From the NCBI RefSeq assembly GCF_023650955.1, contig NZ_CP098039.1, forward strand, positions 2,418,001-2,482,000: DNA of 64,000 nucleotides. The letters are read 5' to 3'. Position numbers and translations under genes: made by a program. The stretch is from Thermosynechococcus sp. HN-54 (GTDB lineage: Bacteria > Cyanobacteriota > Cyanobacteriia > Thermosynechococcales > Thermosynechococcaceae). This document shows positions 52,803 to 62,336 of this stretch, in pieces (the first letter of the stretch is position 1; each line of letters opens with the position of its first letter). The notes below the pieces were generated by a model. The model ran no database searches, was not told where the DNA came from, and was given only the letters and a program-made list of their open reading frames with translations.

Positions 52803-54893
52803 CTAGGCATAGCCACGAATTGCAGCCAAGGGCGGACAGCGCTGTTGATCCAATTGCTGGAGGTATTGGCGATGCTGGTAGTAGTCATGGCGCAGTTGTT
52901 CAAGCACTTGCAGCCGCTCCGGCGCCACACCAGGAATATCGTCAATCTCACTGTCGCTGTCGGTAAGCAGGCGATCCAAATACTGGCGTAGGGCTTCACT
53001 GGCGAGGGATTCACTTAAAATCAGCGCAACGGTTTCCTGCCAAGAGTGGAGAATATAGCGACACCGCTTTTCAACAGCAATGCGTTCAAGGGCTGCCGCC
53101 GCTGCTTGGATCACGAGTTCGGGACGATCCAGACTGACGGCAGTCGTTTCATCTAAATGCAGCAGAGGAGTAATCAGGGCAGCTTCCTCCGTCTCACCGA
53201 GGCGATCAAAAAGGTGCGTGACCAAATCTAAGTCCGTGAGTTGTGTTCCTGTCTCCGTTGGCAAATGCAGTGGCCACTCAGTGGTATAGGGATCATCGGG
53301 CGCCGGCAGACCGGCACAGCATTCTTCTTCAATGGCCAAGATCTGCCGCCACAGCCAACGATGGTGGGAGAGGCTAAATTCAATATCCCGCGCTTGTAGG
53401 GTTTGGCGAATCAGGGGGCGATAGTCGCCACAGTGGAGGTAGAGGCGCAGCAGCTGTTCTTCCGCCGCTTGACGGAGGTTATAGTCTGCCGGACGTTGCC
53501 ATTTTTGCGATCGCCCCTGCCAGCGCTGACCCCGCACCTGTTGCCGCAGGGATTCTTCAAGGCGGAGGATAAAGCGACTATCGTGGCGTCCCAATAGCTC
53601 AGCACAGTGGTGAATGTAGTGACTACGCAGTGTGGCATTGGGGAGTTTGCCCAAGAGTTGGCTCAGGGCTTGGCTTGCCTGCTGAAATTGATCGCTTTGG
53701 TCGAGATCGTACTGCTGCAAGATGGTTTGGATTTGCCAATCGAGCCAGAGGGGGGCTTGATCTAAGAGCGTTTGGTAGCGATCGCGCCGTGCCTCTAAGG
53801 ACTCGGCAGCATCCGTAAAAAAGTCAGCCGCATCTTTACCCGCCGGTAACGTGAGAATGCGCAGTCGCAGATCCCCCCGATAGGCCAAATCCGCAACCTC
53901 GCCAATGGCGCGATCGGCAGCGCGTTGTCCCGCTGGGTCGGCATCAAAGTTGAGAATAATTTGCTTCGACTCGGTGTAGCGCAGTAGCAACTTAATTTGG
54001 GCTTGACTGAGGGCAGTCCCTAAACTGGCCACCGCTTGGGGAAACCCCGCTTGGTGCAGAGCCATGACATCAAAGTAGCCCTCAACAACAATCGCCTGAT
54101 CGGTTTGCACAATCGCTTGGCGTGCCTTATCAAGACCAAAGAGTAATTGCCCCTTGTTAAAAATAGGGGTTTCTGGGGAGTTGAGATACTTCGGCTCTTC
54201 GTTGCCTAGGGTACGACCGCCAAACCCCACCACCCGTCCTTGGGCATCCATAATCGGGATCATCAGGCGATCGCGAAAGCGGTCATAGTAGCCGTCCCCG
54301 GTTCGCCGAGGCATAATCAAGCCCGCCTGCTCAACTAAGGCAGCAGGGTATCCCTTTTGCTCCACAAGATATGTGTAGAGCACTTGCCAACCCGCAGGGG
54401 CATAGCCCAAGCGAAATTGCTGAATCGTGTCCTCTTTCAGATGGCGTTGTCGCTGCAAATAGTCCTGGGCTACTTGACCAATGGGCTGCCGCAGGGCGTG
54501 TTCATAGAAACTGGTGGCGATCGCCAGAATCTCGTACAGTTGCTCTTGAAGGGACAGCCGCGCTTGTAGTGCCTGTTTTTGCTCACTATCGAGGGTGCGT
54601 ACGGGAATCTGATGGCGTTGGGCAAGGTCGAGCACCACCTCGGCAAAGGAGCGCTTTTGCAGTTCCATTAGGAACTTAATGGCATTGCCCCCGGCACCGC
54701 AGCCAAAACAGTAGTAAAAGCCCTTGAGGGGGCTGACCGTAAAACTGGGGGTTTTCTCCTCATGAAACGGACAACAGCCAACGTATTCTCGCCCGCGCTT
54801 GCGTAGGACAACGTGCTCGGCCACCACATCGACAATGTTGACCGCTTGGCGCACAGCCTCAATCGTATCAGGGTGTAGGCGAGGAATTTCCAT
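52803..54893 (-). CDS. dnaG: DNA primase
   Basis: Makes RNA primers at the replication fork. The 696-residue protein has the zinc-binding CHC2 domain (CCPFHEEKTPSF with FYYCFGCGAG, about residues 40-67), the RNA-polymerase core with TOPRIM (VVEGYFDVMALHQAGF, about 268-283; NFDADPAGQRAA), and a long C-terminal helicase-interacting domain. At nearly 700 residues it is longer than the Escherichia coli enzyme (581), as is usual in cyanobacteria. It is convergent with the natA gene, about 25 bases away. Confidence 0.96.
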   Translation of the reverse strand: MEIPRLHPDTIEAVRQAVNIVDVVAEHVVLRKRGREYVGCCPFHEEKTPSFTVSPLKGFYYCFGCGAGGNAIKFLMELQKRSFAEVVLDLAQRHQIPVRTLDSEQKQALQARLSLQEQLYEILAIATSFYEHALRQPIGQVAQDYLQRQRHLKEDTIQQFRLGYAPAGWQVLYTYLVEQKGYPAALVEQAGLIMPRRTGDGYYDRFRDRLMIPIMDAQGRVVGFGGRTLGNEEPKYLNSPETPIFNKGQLLFGLDKARQAIVQTDQAIVVEGYFDVMALHQAGFPQAVASLGTALSQAQIKLLLRYTESKQIILNFDADPAGQRAADRAIGEVADLAYRGDLRLRILTLPAGKDAADFFTDAAESLEARRDRYQTLLDQAPLWLDWQIQTILQQYDLDQSDQFQQASQALSQLLGKLPNATLRSHYIHHCAELLGRHDSRFILRLEESLRQQVRGQRWQGRSQKWQRPADYNLRQAAEEQLLRLYLHCGDYRPLIRQTLQARDIEFSLSHHRWLWRQILAIEEECCAGLPAPDDPYTTEWPLHLPTETGTQLTDLDLVTHLFDRLGETEEAALITPLLHLDETTAVSLDRPELVIQAAAAALERIAVEKRCRYILHSWQETVALILSESLASEALRQYLDRLLTDSDSEIDDIPGVAPERLQVLEQLRHDYYQHRQYLQQLDQQRCPPLAAIRGYA

Positions 54894-55085
54894 AGATTAC
54901 CAGTCTAATCGATCCTCTCAATCAGATATTCCCCTCTGGAAAATTCAACGATTCCTAAGGATGTTGCAAGCTCTTAACTCAAGCAGTCAAGGGCGATTGA
55001 CCTTCGCTAGGATGTTGACGGTGCCCTTGTTAGGTGCAGAGGCAGGCTTTGAAGCCACAACCGTTCATATAGGGAGCAAGTATTC

Positions 55086-56195
55086 ATGAGTACCAGCCGC
55101 AAACGACTTGGTGTGTTCACCAGTGGCGGAGATTGCCCAGGTCTAAATACGGCCATCCGTGCCATTGTTGCCCATGCCACTTTAAGTTACGGTTGGGAGG
55201 TGCTTGGCATTCTCCACGCGACTCAGGGGTTAATTGAGCGGAAGGCGATCCCCCTCAATGCAGAAGGCCTCGGGGGAATGGATGTACTGCTCAACATGGG
55301 GGGAACCATTCTCGGAGCAATTAATAAGGGCGATACCCTTGGCCATGCCGATGAAGTGATTGCGGGGTACTATGAATTGGGCTTGGATGCCCTCATTGCC
55401 ATTTGTGGCGATGGCAGCCTGAAAATTTTGCATCAACTGGCGCAAAAGGGAAACTGGAATTTCCTTGCTGTACCCAAAACCATTGATAACGATGTCGCCT
55501 TGACCGATCGCGCCATTGGCTTTGATACCGCTGTCAACATTGTTGTCGAAGCCCTCAGTCGAATTACCTCCACCGCCGCGAGCCATGATCGTGTTTTTGT
55601 GGTGGAAGTGATGGGGCGTACTGCGGGTCACTTGGCTCTGTATTCGGGCATTGCTGGGGGCGCTGATATTATTCTGATTCCAGAAATTCCCTACTCCATT
55701 GAAGGCATTTGCCAGCACCTCCAGAAGTTGCGCGATCGCTGGGGACGCAAGTTTGCCCTCATTGTCGTTGCCGAAGGCGCCAAAGAACTGGAGCAGGATG
55801 CCAATCAGCGCCGCCATTGCAGTATTGGCCAGTACATTGCCGATAAAATTGCCCAGTACAGTCCGATTCCCATTGAGCTACGGGTTTCAGTCCTAGGTCA
55901 CATTCAACGGGGCGGTGCCCCCATGGCCATGGATCGTCTCCTCGCAGCAGGCATGGGCAATACCGCTGTGGATCTAGCAGCGCAAGGAACATTTGATCGC
56001 ATGGTGGCGTGGCAGGCCGGCCAAGTGGTGACCGTGCCCATTGCCGATGTGGTTGCTAAATGCCCACGTCATGTGGATCCCAATAGCTTTTTGATTCGCA
56101 CGGCTCAAGGGCTGGGCATTTATGTCGGCGATAAGCCGATGTTGCCCTATGTGGATCCCACCCTCTGCCGCGATGAAGTCATTTGTGCGATCTAG
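55086..56195 (+). CDS. pfkA: 6-phosphofructokinase
   Basis: Phosphorylates fructose 6-phosphate in glycolysis. The 369-residue protein has the N-terminal GGDCPGLNTAIR (about residues 14-25), ICGDGSLKI (about 108), the catalytic TIDNDV (about 135) and the substrate-binding motif VMGRTAGHLAL (about 176). The GDGS glycine favours ATP over pyrophosphate as phosphoryl donor. The 190 bases upstream contain TTGACC and TAGGAT boxes (about 55000). It ends 11 bases from the convergent miaB gene. Confidence 0.94.
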   Translation: MSTSRKRLGVFTSGGDCPGLNTAIRAIVAHATLSYGWEVLGILHATQGLIERKAIPLNAEGLGGMDVLLNMGGTILGAINKGDTLGHADEVIAGYYELGLDALIAICGDGSLKILHQLAQKGNWNFLAVPKTIDNDVALTDRAIGFDTAVNIVVEALSRITSTAASHDRVFVVEVMGRTAGHLALYSGIAGGADIILIPEIPYSIEGICQHLQKLRDRWGRKFALIVVAEGAKELEQDANQRRHCSIGQYIADKIAQYSPIPIELRVSVLGHIQRGGAPMAMDRLLAAGMGNTAVDLAAQGTFDRMVAWQAGQVVTVPIADVVAKCPRHVDPNSFLIRTAQGLGIYVGDKPMLPYVDPTLCRDEVICAI

Positions 56196-56206
56196 AACCG
56201 ACTGAA

Positions 56207-57559
56207 TCAGCAAACTAAGGAGTGATCCGCAAGAGGAACCCCACTGAGGCTAAAGGCTCGCGCCTCGGTAATGCGGACACGCACCAGTCGTCCCCGTAGG
56301 GTCTCAATATCGCCGGGCAGGTACGTGAGGCGGTTGCCATCCGTGCGACCATAGACTTGCTGGGGATCCTTAGGATTGACCCCCTCCACCAGCACTACCT
56401 CTTCCCGTCCGAGATAGCGTTGGGAGCGATCGCTGGCGATCGTAGCCACCAAATGATTCAGCCGTTGCAGACGGTCTTCTTTAATCTCTTCCGGCACTTG
56501 ATTCTCCCACCTAGCTGCTGGCGTATTCGGACGCGGGGAATAGGCTGCCGTATTCAGTTGATCAAAGCCCACCTCCGCCACTAGATCCAGCGTGCGTTGG
56601 AATTGTGCTTCGGTTTCGCCGGGAAAGCCGACAATGGCATCGGCACTAATGGCGGCATCTGGCATATAGCGGCGAATCGTTTCAATGATCTGCAAATAAC
56701 GCTCGCGGGTGTAGCCCCGTGCCATTGCCTTGAGAATTTCATTATCTCCCGATTGAAAAGGAATGTGGAAATGCTTACAGACCTTCGGGAGTTCGGCACA
56801 GGCGCGAATTAAGCGTTCTGTAAAATAACGGGGGTGACTGGTGGCAAAGCGAATCCGCTCAATACCCGGCACATCATGGATGTAATAGAGCAAGTCCGTA
56901 AACGTGTGCTGTCGCCGCCCCTCCGGGGTAATTCCCGGCAAATCCCGACCGTAGGCATCAATGTTTTGGCCGAGAAGCGTCACTTCCTTGTAGCCTTGGG
57001 CTGCCAGTTCCTCAATTTCAGCGCGGATTGCCTCGGGTCGTCGCGATTGCTCCTGACCGCGTACGTTGGGTACCACACAGTAGGTGCAGCGTTCATTACA
57101 GCCATAGATTACGTTCACCCAAGCGGTAACGGTGCTGTCACGTCGGGGTTTCGTAATGTCCTCAACAATATGCAGTGGCTCTGTAGCCACCACTTGGCTG
57201 CCATTCCACACCTGCTCCAGCAGCTCGCCAAGGCGATTGGCATACTGTGGCCCCATGACGAGATCCACTTCGGGAACCCGTCGCAACAGTTGCTCCCCTT
57301 CCTGCTGGGCCACACAACCAGCCACAATTAGGGTGAGGTTGGGATCCTGATGCTTGCGCTTGGCTTGCCGCCCTAAGTAGGAGTAGAGCTTTTGCTCAGC
57401 ATTATCACGAATCGTGCAGGTATTGTAGAGCAACACGTCGGCCTCATCTGGGTCAGCCACAGGTTCTAAGCCCATGGCTTCCAAGACCCCGGCCATGCGC
57501 TCGGAGTCGGCTTTGTTCATTTGACAGCCAAAGGTGGTGATGTAGTAGCGGCGTGGCAT
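56207..57559 (-). CDS. miaB: MiaB, tRNA methylthiotransferase
   Basis: Adds a methylthio group to N6-isopentenyl-adenosine at position 37 of tRNAs that read UNN codons. The 450-residue protein has the N-terminal UPF0004 domain ([14 protein letters not shown], about residues 8-21; [12 protein letters not shown], the second and third cluster cysteines further on), the radical-SAM motif [16 protein letters not shown] (about 152-167) and a C-terminal TRAM domain. Length and motifs place it with MiaB rather than RimO or MtaB. It is 15 bases downstream of grpE on the same strand. Confidence 0.95.
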   Translation of the reverse strand: MPRRYYITTFGCQMNKADSERMAGVLEAMGLEPVADPDEADVLLYNTCTIRDNAEQKLYSYLGRQAKRKHQDPNLTLIVAGCVAQQEGEQLLRRVPEVDLVMGPQYANRLGELLEQVWNGSQVVATEPLHIVEDITKPRRDSTVTAWVNVIYGCNERCTYCVVPNVRGQEQSRRPEAIRAEIEELAAQGYKEVTLLGQNIDAYGRDLPGITPEGRRQHTFTDLLYYIHDVPGIERIRFATSHPRYFTERLIRACAELPKVCKHFHIPFQSGDNEILKAMARGYTRERYLQIIETIRRYMPDAAISADAIVGFPGETEAQFQRTLDLVAEVGFDQLNTAAYSPRPNTPAARWENQVPEEIKEDRLQRLNHLVATIASDRSQRYLGREEVVLVEGVNPKDPQQVYGRTDGNRLTYLPGDIETLRGRLVRVRITEARAFSLSGVPLADHSLVC

Positions 57560-57574
57560 TCCCTCAAAGTGCCC

Positions 57575-58261
57575 CTATACGTCCGTCACATCATTGGTGG
57601 GATTCGTGTCACTAGCACTACCCTCTTCCGGCGGAGCGGCCACTTTGACCATGGCATGGCGCAACACGCGATCGCCCAGCATGTACCCCCGCTTCAATTC
57701 TTCAATTACTGTGCCTTCAGGGTGTTCATTAGTGGCTTCGCGGAGCACCGCCTCGTGGAGATTGGGATCAAAGGGCTTACCTTTGGCCTGCATGGCCGAA
57801 ACGCCAATGCGCTTGAGGCACTCCACCAGTTGCTTGTAAACCCCTTGATAGCTGCGGTGAATTTTTTCTTCCGCCTCTGTTTCCGTTTGAATGTGGGTAC
57901 GAGCTAGCTCAAAGCTATCCACCACCGGTAGCAAATCAGCAATGACGCTGCACTTAATCTGTAATTCTAGCTCCTCTTTTTCTCGCTGGGTGCGTTTGCG
58001 GAAGTTTTCAAAGTCAGCGGCAAGACGCATATATTGGCTATTGCGCTCCTCCACCACCTGCGAAAGACTAGCCTTGGCAGCTTCAAGGGCAGCAATTTTC
58101 TCTAGCAGTTCCGCTGCATCCGCAGGAGTCTCTGGAGAGGCAGGCTCCGGAGCTTGCCCCTCTTCGCTCGTGGTGGCCTCTGCATGATTCTCAACGACAT
58201 CGGGGGTAATTTCGCTGTCTTGGGCTTCAGCAGCGGGGTTGGTTACGGTTTCATCACTCAT
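57575..58261 (-). CDS. grpE: GrpE, nucleotide-exchange factor of DnaK
   Basis: A 228-residue co-chaperone. A long acidic N-terminal tail (about residues 1-60) is followed by a coiled-coil helix (about 65-130, with RLAADFENFRKRTQREKEEL) and the GrpE C-terminal beta domain with KPFDPNLHEAVL and GDRVLRHAMVKVA. The frame extends 14 codons upstream (58303), but MSDETVTN at 58261 is the likely start. The acidic tail is longer than in most bacteria, but normal for cyanobacteria. dnaK is not nearby. Confidence 0.93.
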   Translation of the reverse strand: MSDETVTNPAAEAQDSEITPDVVENHAEATTSEEGQAPEPASPETPADAAELLEKIAALEAAKASLSQVVEERNSQYMRLAADFENFRKRTQREKEELELQIKCSVIADLLPVVDSFELARTHIQTETEAEEKIHRSYQGVYKQLVECLKRIGVSAMQAKGKPFDPNLHEAVLREATNEHPEGTVIEELKRGYMLGDRVLRHAMVKVAAPPEEGSASDTNPTNDVTDV

Positions 58262-58428
58262 AGGTTGACTCAGGTTATGCCCTCTAGACTGTGGATTGCG
58301 CACCGCAGTGCGTTTAGATGGTGCAATCGTTTTAGCCTATCATTTTACCCATTGTATCAATAGGGGCGAGGCATCCGTCTATTACAGACTTCTCGACTCC
58401 GGCTCTTTTCACCGAATTTATGTCTGGA

Positions 58429-58453
58429 AGCCCCGTTACTTTAGTACGGCAAG
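58429..58453. repeat. left-end hairpin of the IS605/IS1341-type element
   Basis: GAAGCCCCG, TTACTTTAGTA and CGG form a subterminal hairpin with the CTTTAG loop seen again in the next repeat and at the right end. Together with 58466-58480 it probably marks the left end. The exact boundary of the element was not fixed. Confidence 0.5.
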
Positions 58454-58465
58454 GAAAGACAGAGA

Positions 58466-58480
58466 CGACTTTAGTCGGTG
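58466..58480. repeat. 15-base repeat, left end of the element
   Basis: CGACTTTAGTCGGTG, a self-complementary CGAC-TTTA-GTCG hairpin. It is identical to 59655-59669 at the other end and in the same orientation, as in IS200/IS605 elements, which carry end hairpins rather than inverted repeats. Confidence 0.7.
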
Positions 58481-58502
58481 CTAGAGTTGATAGAATTTAT
58501 CT

Positions 58503-59638
58503 ATGGAACAAACCCTAACAGTCGTTTGCAAGCTTCGACCAACGCCGGAACAGTCCCTCGAAATCGAGAGATTCTTGAAAGCGTTTGCCGATGCTTGCAA
58601 CTTTACCAACAACACCGTTCAACCAACGATAACGAATAAGATAACCATTCAAAACAGGGTTTATCGTGAACTTCGTTCTCGGTTTGGGTTGAGCGCTAAT
58701 CAAGCTGTTCGGGTTTCAACCGCAAGACCGCCAAACTGAAAGGTAAAGTGGTCAAAGCGTTTAACTCAACTTCGGCGGATTTTGACGCCCGCATCTTTGC
58801 CTTTCAGGAAAAAGACGAGTCGGTTCGCCTGACCCTTTTGGGTCGTCGAGAGACCATCCAACTCGATATGGGTGAATACCAAAGGAACCAATTGAGAGGG
58901 CGAAGGCCAACCTCTGCTCAGTTGTGCAAACATCGGGATGGCTTCTACTACATCCACATCCAAGTGACTCAAGAGGTGCCTGCACCCTCTGAACCTTGCA
59001 CCGTCATTGGTGTGGACTTGGGGCGACGAGAGATTGCTAAAACTAGTACAGGGAGAGGTTGGGATGCGAATCCGTTAAACGAACGTCGAGAACGATTTCA
59101 TCGCGTGAGAGCGTCCATTCAAAAACGAGCCTCGCAGGGCACCAGAAGTTCAAGGCGGTCTTGCCGAAAACTCTTGAAACGGCTGGCGGGTAAAGAACGA
59201 CGCTTTCAAGAGTGGCTCAACCATGCCATCAGTGCCGCGATTGTCCGTGAAGCGAAAGCGCTCAATGCGGTGATCGCGATTGAGGACTTGATGGGAATTC
59301 GCGAGCGCCTGAATCAACAACCGCGAAGCAAAACCGAACGCAGACGCTCAAATTGCTGGTCGTTCTATCAGTTACGGCAGTTTATTGAGTACAAATGTCT
59401 GCGAGAGGGCGTGAGGTGGGTTGCCGTCAATCCAGCGTATACCAGCCAAACTTGCCATCGCTGCCTGCATCTTCATCCCGAACCTTCGCAGTCCTATGGC
59501 AAGGGCAAAAAGTTTGCTTGTGGTCATTGTGGTTGGCAAGGTGACGCTGATTTGAATGGCGCGCTCGTCATTTCCTTATTGGGCAAGTGCGTAACGCTTG
59601 CTGGAAGTTCAGGCGGTTTGGCTTGCCAAATTGCCTAG
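58503..59638 (+). pseudogene. tnpB: IS605/IS1341-type TnpB, frameshifted
   Basis: The first part (58503-58739, MEQTLTVVCKLRPTPEQ) is TnpB N-terminal. The second (58748-59638) carries the RuvC-like nuclease: aspartate in VIGVDLGRREIAKT, glutamate in VIAIEDLMGI, a zinc ribbon CHRCLHLHPEP...CGHCGW and the third acidic motif GDADLNGAL. Joining the frames needs one extra base, most simply one T in the TTT at 58714-58716, giving VFNRKTAKLKGK across the junction. All catalytic residues survive, so the frameshift may be recent, or translated around. No tnpA is present. Right- and left-end hairpins flank it. Confidence 0.85.
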
Positions 59639-59685
59639 GGCTACTGAAAGCCCCCGACTTTAGTCGGTGGGAAGTTTACAAGGCT
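59600..59685 (+). ncRNA. predicted guide (omega) RNA at the tnpB 3' end
   Basis: In IS605-type elements the guide RNA overlaps the 3' end of tnpB and the right end, and its last bases beyond the element form the guide. Here the scaffold would include the tail of tnpB and the hairpin CGAC-TTTA-GTCG (59655-59666), with the guide starting near 59673 (GTTTACAAGGCTCATGC). The limits are inferred by analogy to characterised TnpB systems. Confidence 0.45.
59655..59669. repeat. 15-base repeat, right end of the element
   Basis: CGACTTTAGTCGGTG, identical to 58466-58480. Extended, it reads CCCCCGACTTTAGTCGGTGG, a longer hairpin that lies 17 bases beyond the tnpB stop and resembles the conserved right-end structure of IS605-type elements. 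Confidence 0.7.
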
Positions 59686-59855
59686 CATGCGCCCAAAAAC
59701 CCAAGAGGCACGGTGGGAGAGGATTGCATCCCCTTTATGGATCCCCTATTTTAGGGCAAGGTTCATATTGGGTTTGGAACTGCAAGATTCAGTTGCTCGT
59801 CACTTCAGAGGTACATGATTGCCAAAGCAAAGTTTAGGAGTGGGAGTTTTCGTTG

Positions 59856-60302
59856 ATGTCCTTTCGCCCCATGACAGTCAGCCTAATGTTAGCGTCCGCA
59901 TTGACAGGTGTCAGTCCAGTGCTGGCACAGACAGCAACACCGCCACAGGAAAACTTTAATCCCTTTGGGGTAGACAACCCAGTGCTTCAGCGGGCACGGA
60001 ACTGGGCACGCCAAGCGGCAGAGCGGGCAAATGGCGGTTTGAGTCAATACCGTGCTGAAGCATCCATGTTTGGACCTGCCAGTCAATCCCCCTATGTGGA
60101 CAATGGCGACGGGACATTCACCTTTCGTTTCCTCGGCGGGCCACCCGCCCAACCAGCAACGATTGAGAGTATTGTGACGGTCAACCCTGATCCTAGCAAC
60201 CCGATGATTCGCATTGACTACAATGGTCCGATTCGCTCGGCACCGGCGCCTGCTCAGCCACCTGCAGACCTGCCGGCTCCAGAGAATACGAGCAGTTTCT
60301 AG
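59856..60302 (+). CDS. small exported protein, function unknown
   Basis: A 148-residue protein with an N-terminal signal peptide (VSLMLASALTGVSPVLAQ), so probably periplasmic. The mature part is rich in proline, alanine, asparagine and glycine, includes YVDNGDGTFTFRFLGGPP (about residues 85-102) and ends in a proline-rich tail. No domain was recognised. The frame could start at TTG 59853, but ATG 59856 is used, with AGGAG 16 bases before. It is alone between the IS element and ado, and its codon use matches the host. Confidence 0.65.
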   Translation: MSFRPMTVSLMLASALTGVSPVLAQTATPPQENFNPFGVDNPVLQRARNWARQAAERANGGLSQYRAEASMFGPASQSPYVDNGDGTFTFRFLGGPPAQPATIESIVTVNPDPSNPMIRIDYNGPIRSAPAPAQPPADLPAPENTSSF

Positions 60303-60545
60303 TTCCATGAGTTCATAGAGATTCACCTATTCAGGGACTCGAAAATCTCTGGCACGCTGCCCCTCGCCACGGGATCGCTGGTGCGATATGATAGCCACAG
60401 CCCTGCTACACTTCTTTTCGAGAATGTGGGATTGGGATGCGTAAAGGGGGTGCTATCCTGTTCTACAGTGATTTTCACTCTTTTAAGCGTGTTCCACCCT
60501 TGTGAAGAGGGTTGTACCTAAGACTTGCGTTTAGGAGAGTTCGCA
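60303..60545. other. 243-base leader of the ado operon
   Basis: No gene was seen. It contains conserved upstream element copy C (60452-60512) and AGGAGAG (60533-60539), the ado ribosome-binding site, which lies directly before the ATG at 60546. Confidence 0.55.
60452..60512 (+). promoter_or_regulatory. conserved upstream element, copy C
   Basis: Reads GCTATCCTGTTCTACAGTG, then ATTTTCACTCTTTTAAGCGT, 11 bases, then GTGAAGAGGGT (60502-60512). CCCTT and AGAGGG at its 3' end can pair around TGTGA. It ends 33 bases before the ado ATG. Confidence 0.6.
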
Positions 60546-61241
60546 ATGACAACGGCCACCGCCACCCCAGAACTGGACTACCATAGCGATCGCTACAAGG
60601 ATGCCTACAGCCGCATCAACGCCATTGTCATTGAAGGCGAACAGGAAGCCCACGACAACTACATGAATTTAGTCAAACTGTTGCCTCAGCATCAAGAGGA
60701 ACTCACCCGCCTCGCCAAAATGGAAGCTCGCCACAGAAAGGGGTTTGAAGCCTGCGGGCGCAACTTGAGTGTAACCCCCGATATGGAATTTGCCAAGGCA
60801 TTCTTTGAAAAGCTGCACGGTAACTTTCAAGCAGCATTAGCGGAAGGGAAAATTGCCACTTGCCTTCTGATTCAAGCGCTGATCATCGAGTGTTTCGCGA
60901 TCGCGGCCTACAACATCTATATCCCAATGGCTGATCCCTTTGCCCGCAAAATTACTGAGGGGGTGGTCAAGGATGAGTACACTCACCTGAACTTTGGCGA
61001 AGTCTGGCTAAAGGAAAACTTTGAAACCGTCAAAGGGGAAATCGAGGAGGCCAATCGCGCCAACTTGCCCTTGGTTTGGAAAATGCTCAACCAAGTGGAA
61101 GCCGATGCCAAGGTGCTTGGTATGGAAAAAGATGCCCTTGTGGAAGACTTCATGATTCAGTACAGCGGTGCCCTAGAAAATATCGGGTTTACCACCCGCG
61201 AGATTATGAAAATGTCGGTTTATGGCCTGACTGCGGCATAA
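60546..61241 (+). CDS. ado: aldehyde deformylating oxygenase
   Basis: Converts fatty aldehydes to alkanes/alkenes plus formate using a di-iron centre and external electrons. The 231-residue ferritin-like protein has all six iron ligands at the positions known for this family: Glu32, Glu60, His63, Glu115, Glu144 and His147 (in [27 protein letters not shown]). The frame opens at TTG 60525, but AGGAGAG and homology support ATG 60546. It leads the operon-like series ado, aar, accA, SDR. Confidence 0.97.
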   Translation: MTTATATPELDYHSDRYKDAYSRINAIVIEGEQEAHDNYMNLVKLLPQHQEELTRLAKMEARHRKGFEACGRNLSVTPDMEFAKAFFEKLHGNFQAALAEGKIATCLLIQALIIECFAIAAYNIYIPMADPFARKITEGVVKDEYTHLNFGEVWLKENFETVKGEIEEANRANLPLVWKMLNQVEADAKVLGMEKDALVEDFMIQYSGALENIGFTTREIMKMSVYGLTAA

Positions 61242-61285
61242 TGGTGGCTTAATATATCGTTACGTTTTAGTCACCGCACGCTTGT

Positions 61286-62314
61286 ATGTTTGGATTAATT
61301 GGTCATCTGACGAATCTGGAGCACGCTCAAGCCGTTGCCCATCAGCTAGGCTATCCTGAATACGCCGATCAAGGCTTGGAATTTTGGTGTATGGCACCGC
61401 CGCAGATCGTCGATGAGATTACGGTGACAAGCGTAACCGGCAAAACGATTTATGGAAAATACGTTGAGTCTTGCTTCTTGCCGGAAATGCTGGCGACACA
61501 GCGGGTGAAAGCGGCCACCCGCAAAATTATCAATGCCATGGCCCATGCCCAAAAGCACAACATTGACATTACGGCGTTGGGGGGCTTCTCCTCGATCATC
61601 TTTGAAAATTTTGATCTGGAGAAAATGTCCCACGTTCGTAATATCGAGCTAGACTTTCGCCGCTTTACAACGGGGAATACCCACACCGCTTACATCATCT
61701 GCCAACAAATTGAGCAGGCGGCGCCTCAGGTGGGGATTGATCTGCGCCAAGCCACGGTTGCCGTTTGTGGTGCCACGGGCGATATTGGCAGTGCCGTCTG
61801 CCGTTGGTTGAATACCTGTTTGGATGTGCAGGATCTCTTACTGGTAGCACGGAATCGCGATCGCCTGCTGGAGCTACAGGCCGAGCTGGGACGGGGGAAA
61901 ATCCTAGACCTAATGGATGCGCTGCCCCTTGCAGATATTGTTGTCTGGGTGGCCAGTATGCCCAAAGGAGTCGAGCTGAGCGTTGAGCAGTTAAAACGCC
62001 CCTCGTTGATGATTGATGGCGGCTACCCGAAAAATATGGGCACCAAAATTCAGCACCCGGAGATTCATGTTCTCAATGGCGGCATTGTCGAGCACGCCCT
62101 CGATATTGACTGGAAAATTATGGAAATTGTGAATATGGATGTGCCCTCACGGCAGATGTTTGCCTGTTTTGCGGAAGCCATGCTTTTAGAGTTTGAGGGC
62201 TGGCACACCAATTTCTCTTGGGGGCGCAATCAAATTACGGTGGAAAAGATGCAGCAAATTGGTGAAGTCTCTCGCAAACACGGATTTAAGCCACTACTGT
62301 TGAACACTCAGTAA
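61286..62314 (+). CDS. aar: long-chain acyl-ACP reductase
   Basis: Reduces acyl-ACP (or acyl-CoA) to the fatty aldehyde used by ado. The 342-residue NADPH-dependent enzyme has a Rossmann motif [15 protein letters not shown] (about residues 160-174) and the acyl-accepting cysteine, which falls at Cys294 in [11 protein letters not shown], the position known for the family. It begins 44 bases after ado and ends 22 before accA. The pair with ado is the usual arrangement in alkane-producing cyanobacteria. Confidence 0.97.
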   Translation: MFGLIGHLTNLEHAQAVAHQLGYPEYADQGLEFWCMAPPQIVDEITVTSVTGKTIYGKYVESCFLPEMLATQRVKAATRKIINAMAHAQKHNIDITALGGFSSIIFENFDLEKMSHVRNIELDFRRFTTGNTHTAYIICQQIEQAAPQVGIDLRQATVAVCGATGDIGSAVCRWLNTCLDVQDLLLVARNRDRLLELQAELGRGKILDLMDALPLADIVVWVASMPKGVELSVEQLKRPSLMIDGGYPKNMGTKIQHPEIHVLNGGIVEHALDIDWKIMEIVNMDVPSRQMFACFAEAMLLEFEGWHTNFSWGRNQITVEKMQQIGEVSRKHGFKPLLLNTQ

Positions 62315-62336
62315 CACAAAAGGAATCCAATCGCCT

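Larger units (their letters stand above)
58429..59672 (+). mobile_element. IS1341-like element carrying only tnpB
   Basis: The unit spans the left hairpins, the broken tnpB and the right hairpin. IS200/IS605-type elements insert without target duplications, move as single strands by a TnpA relaxase, and encode TnpB as an RNA-guided nuclease. This copy lacks tnpA, so it can move only if one is supplied elsewhere. The sequences outside the hairpins were not resolved. Insertion lies upstream of grpE and does not interrupt a recognisable gene. Confidence 0.75.

Noticed and set aside
58402-58413. Minus-strand GTGAAAAGAGCC upstream of grpE, identical to the 3' block of copy B of the conserved element.
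   Set aside because: The upstream half (TTTTGAG-like) is missing at the expected distance, the site lies beside the left end of the IS element, and it is about 140 bases from the grpE start rather than 33-52.
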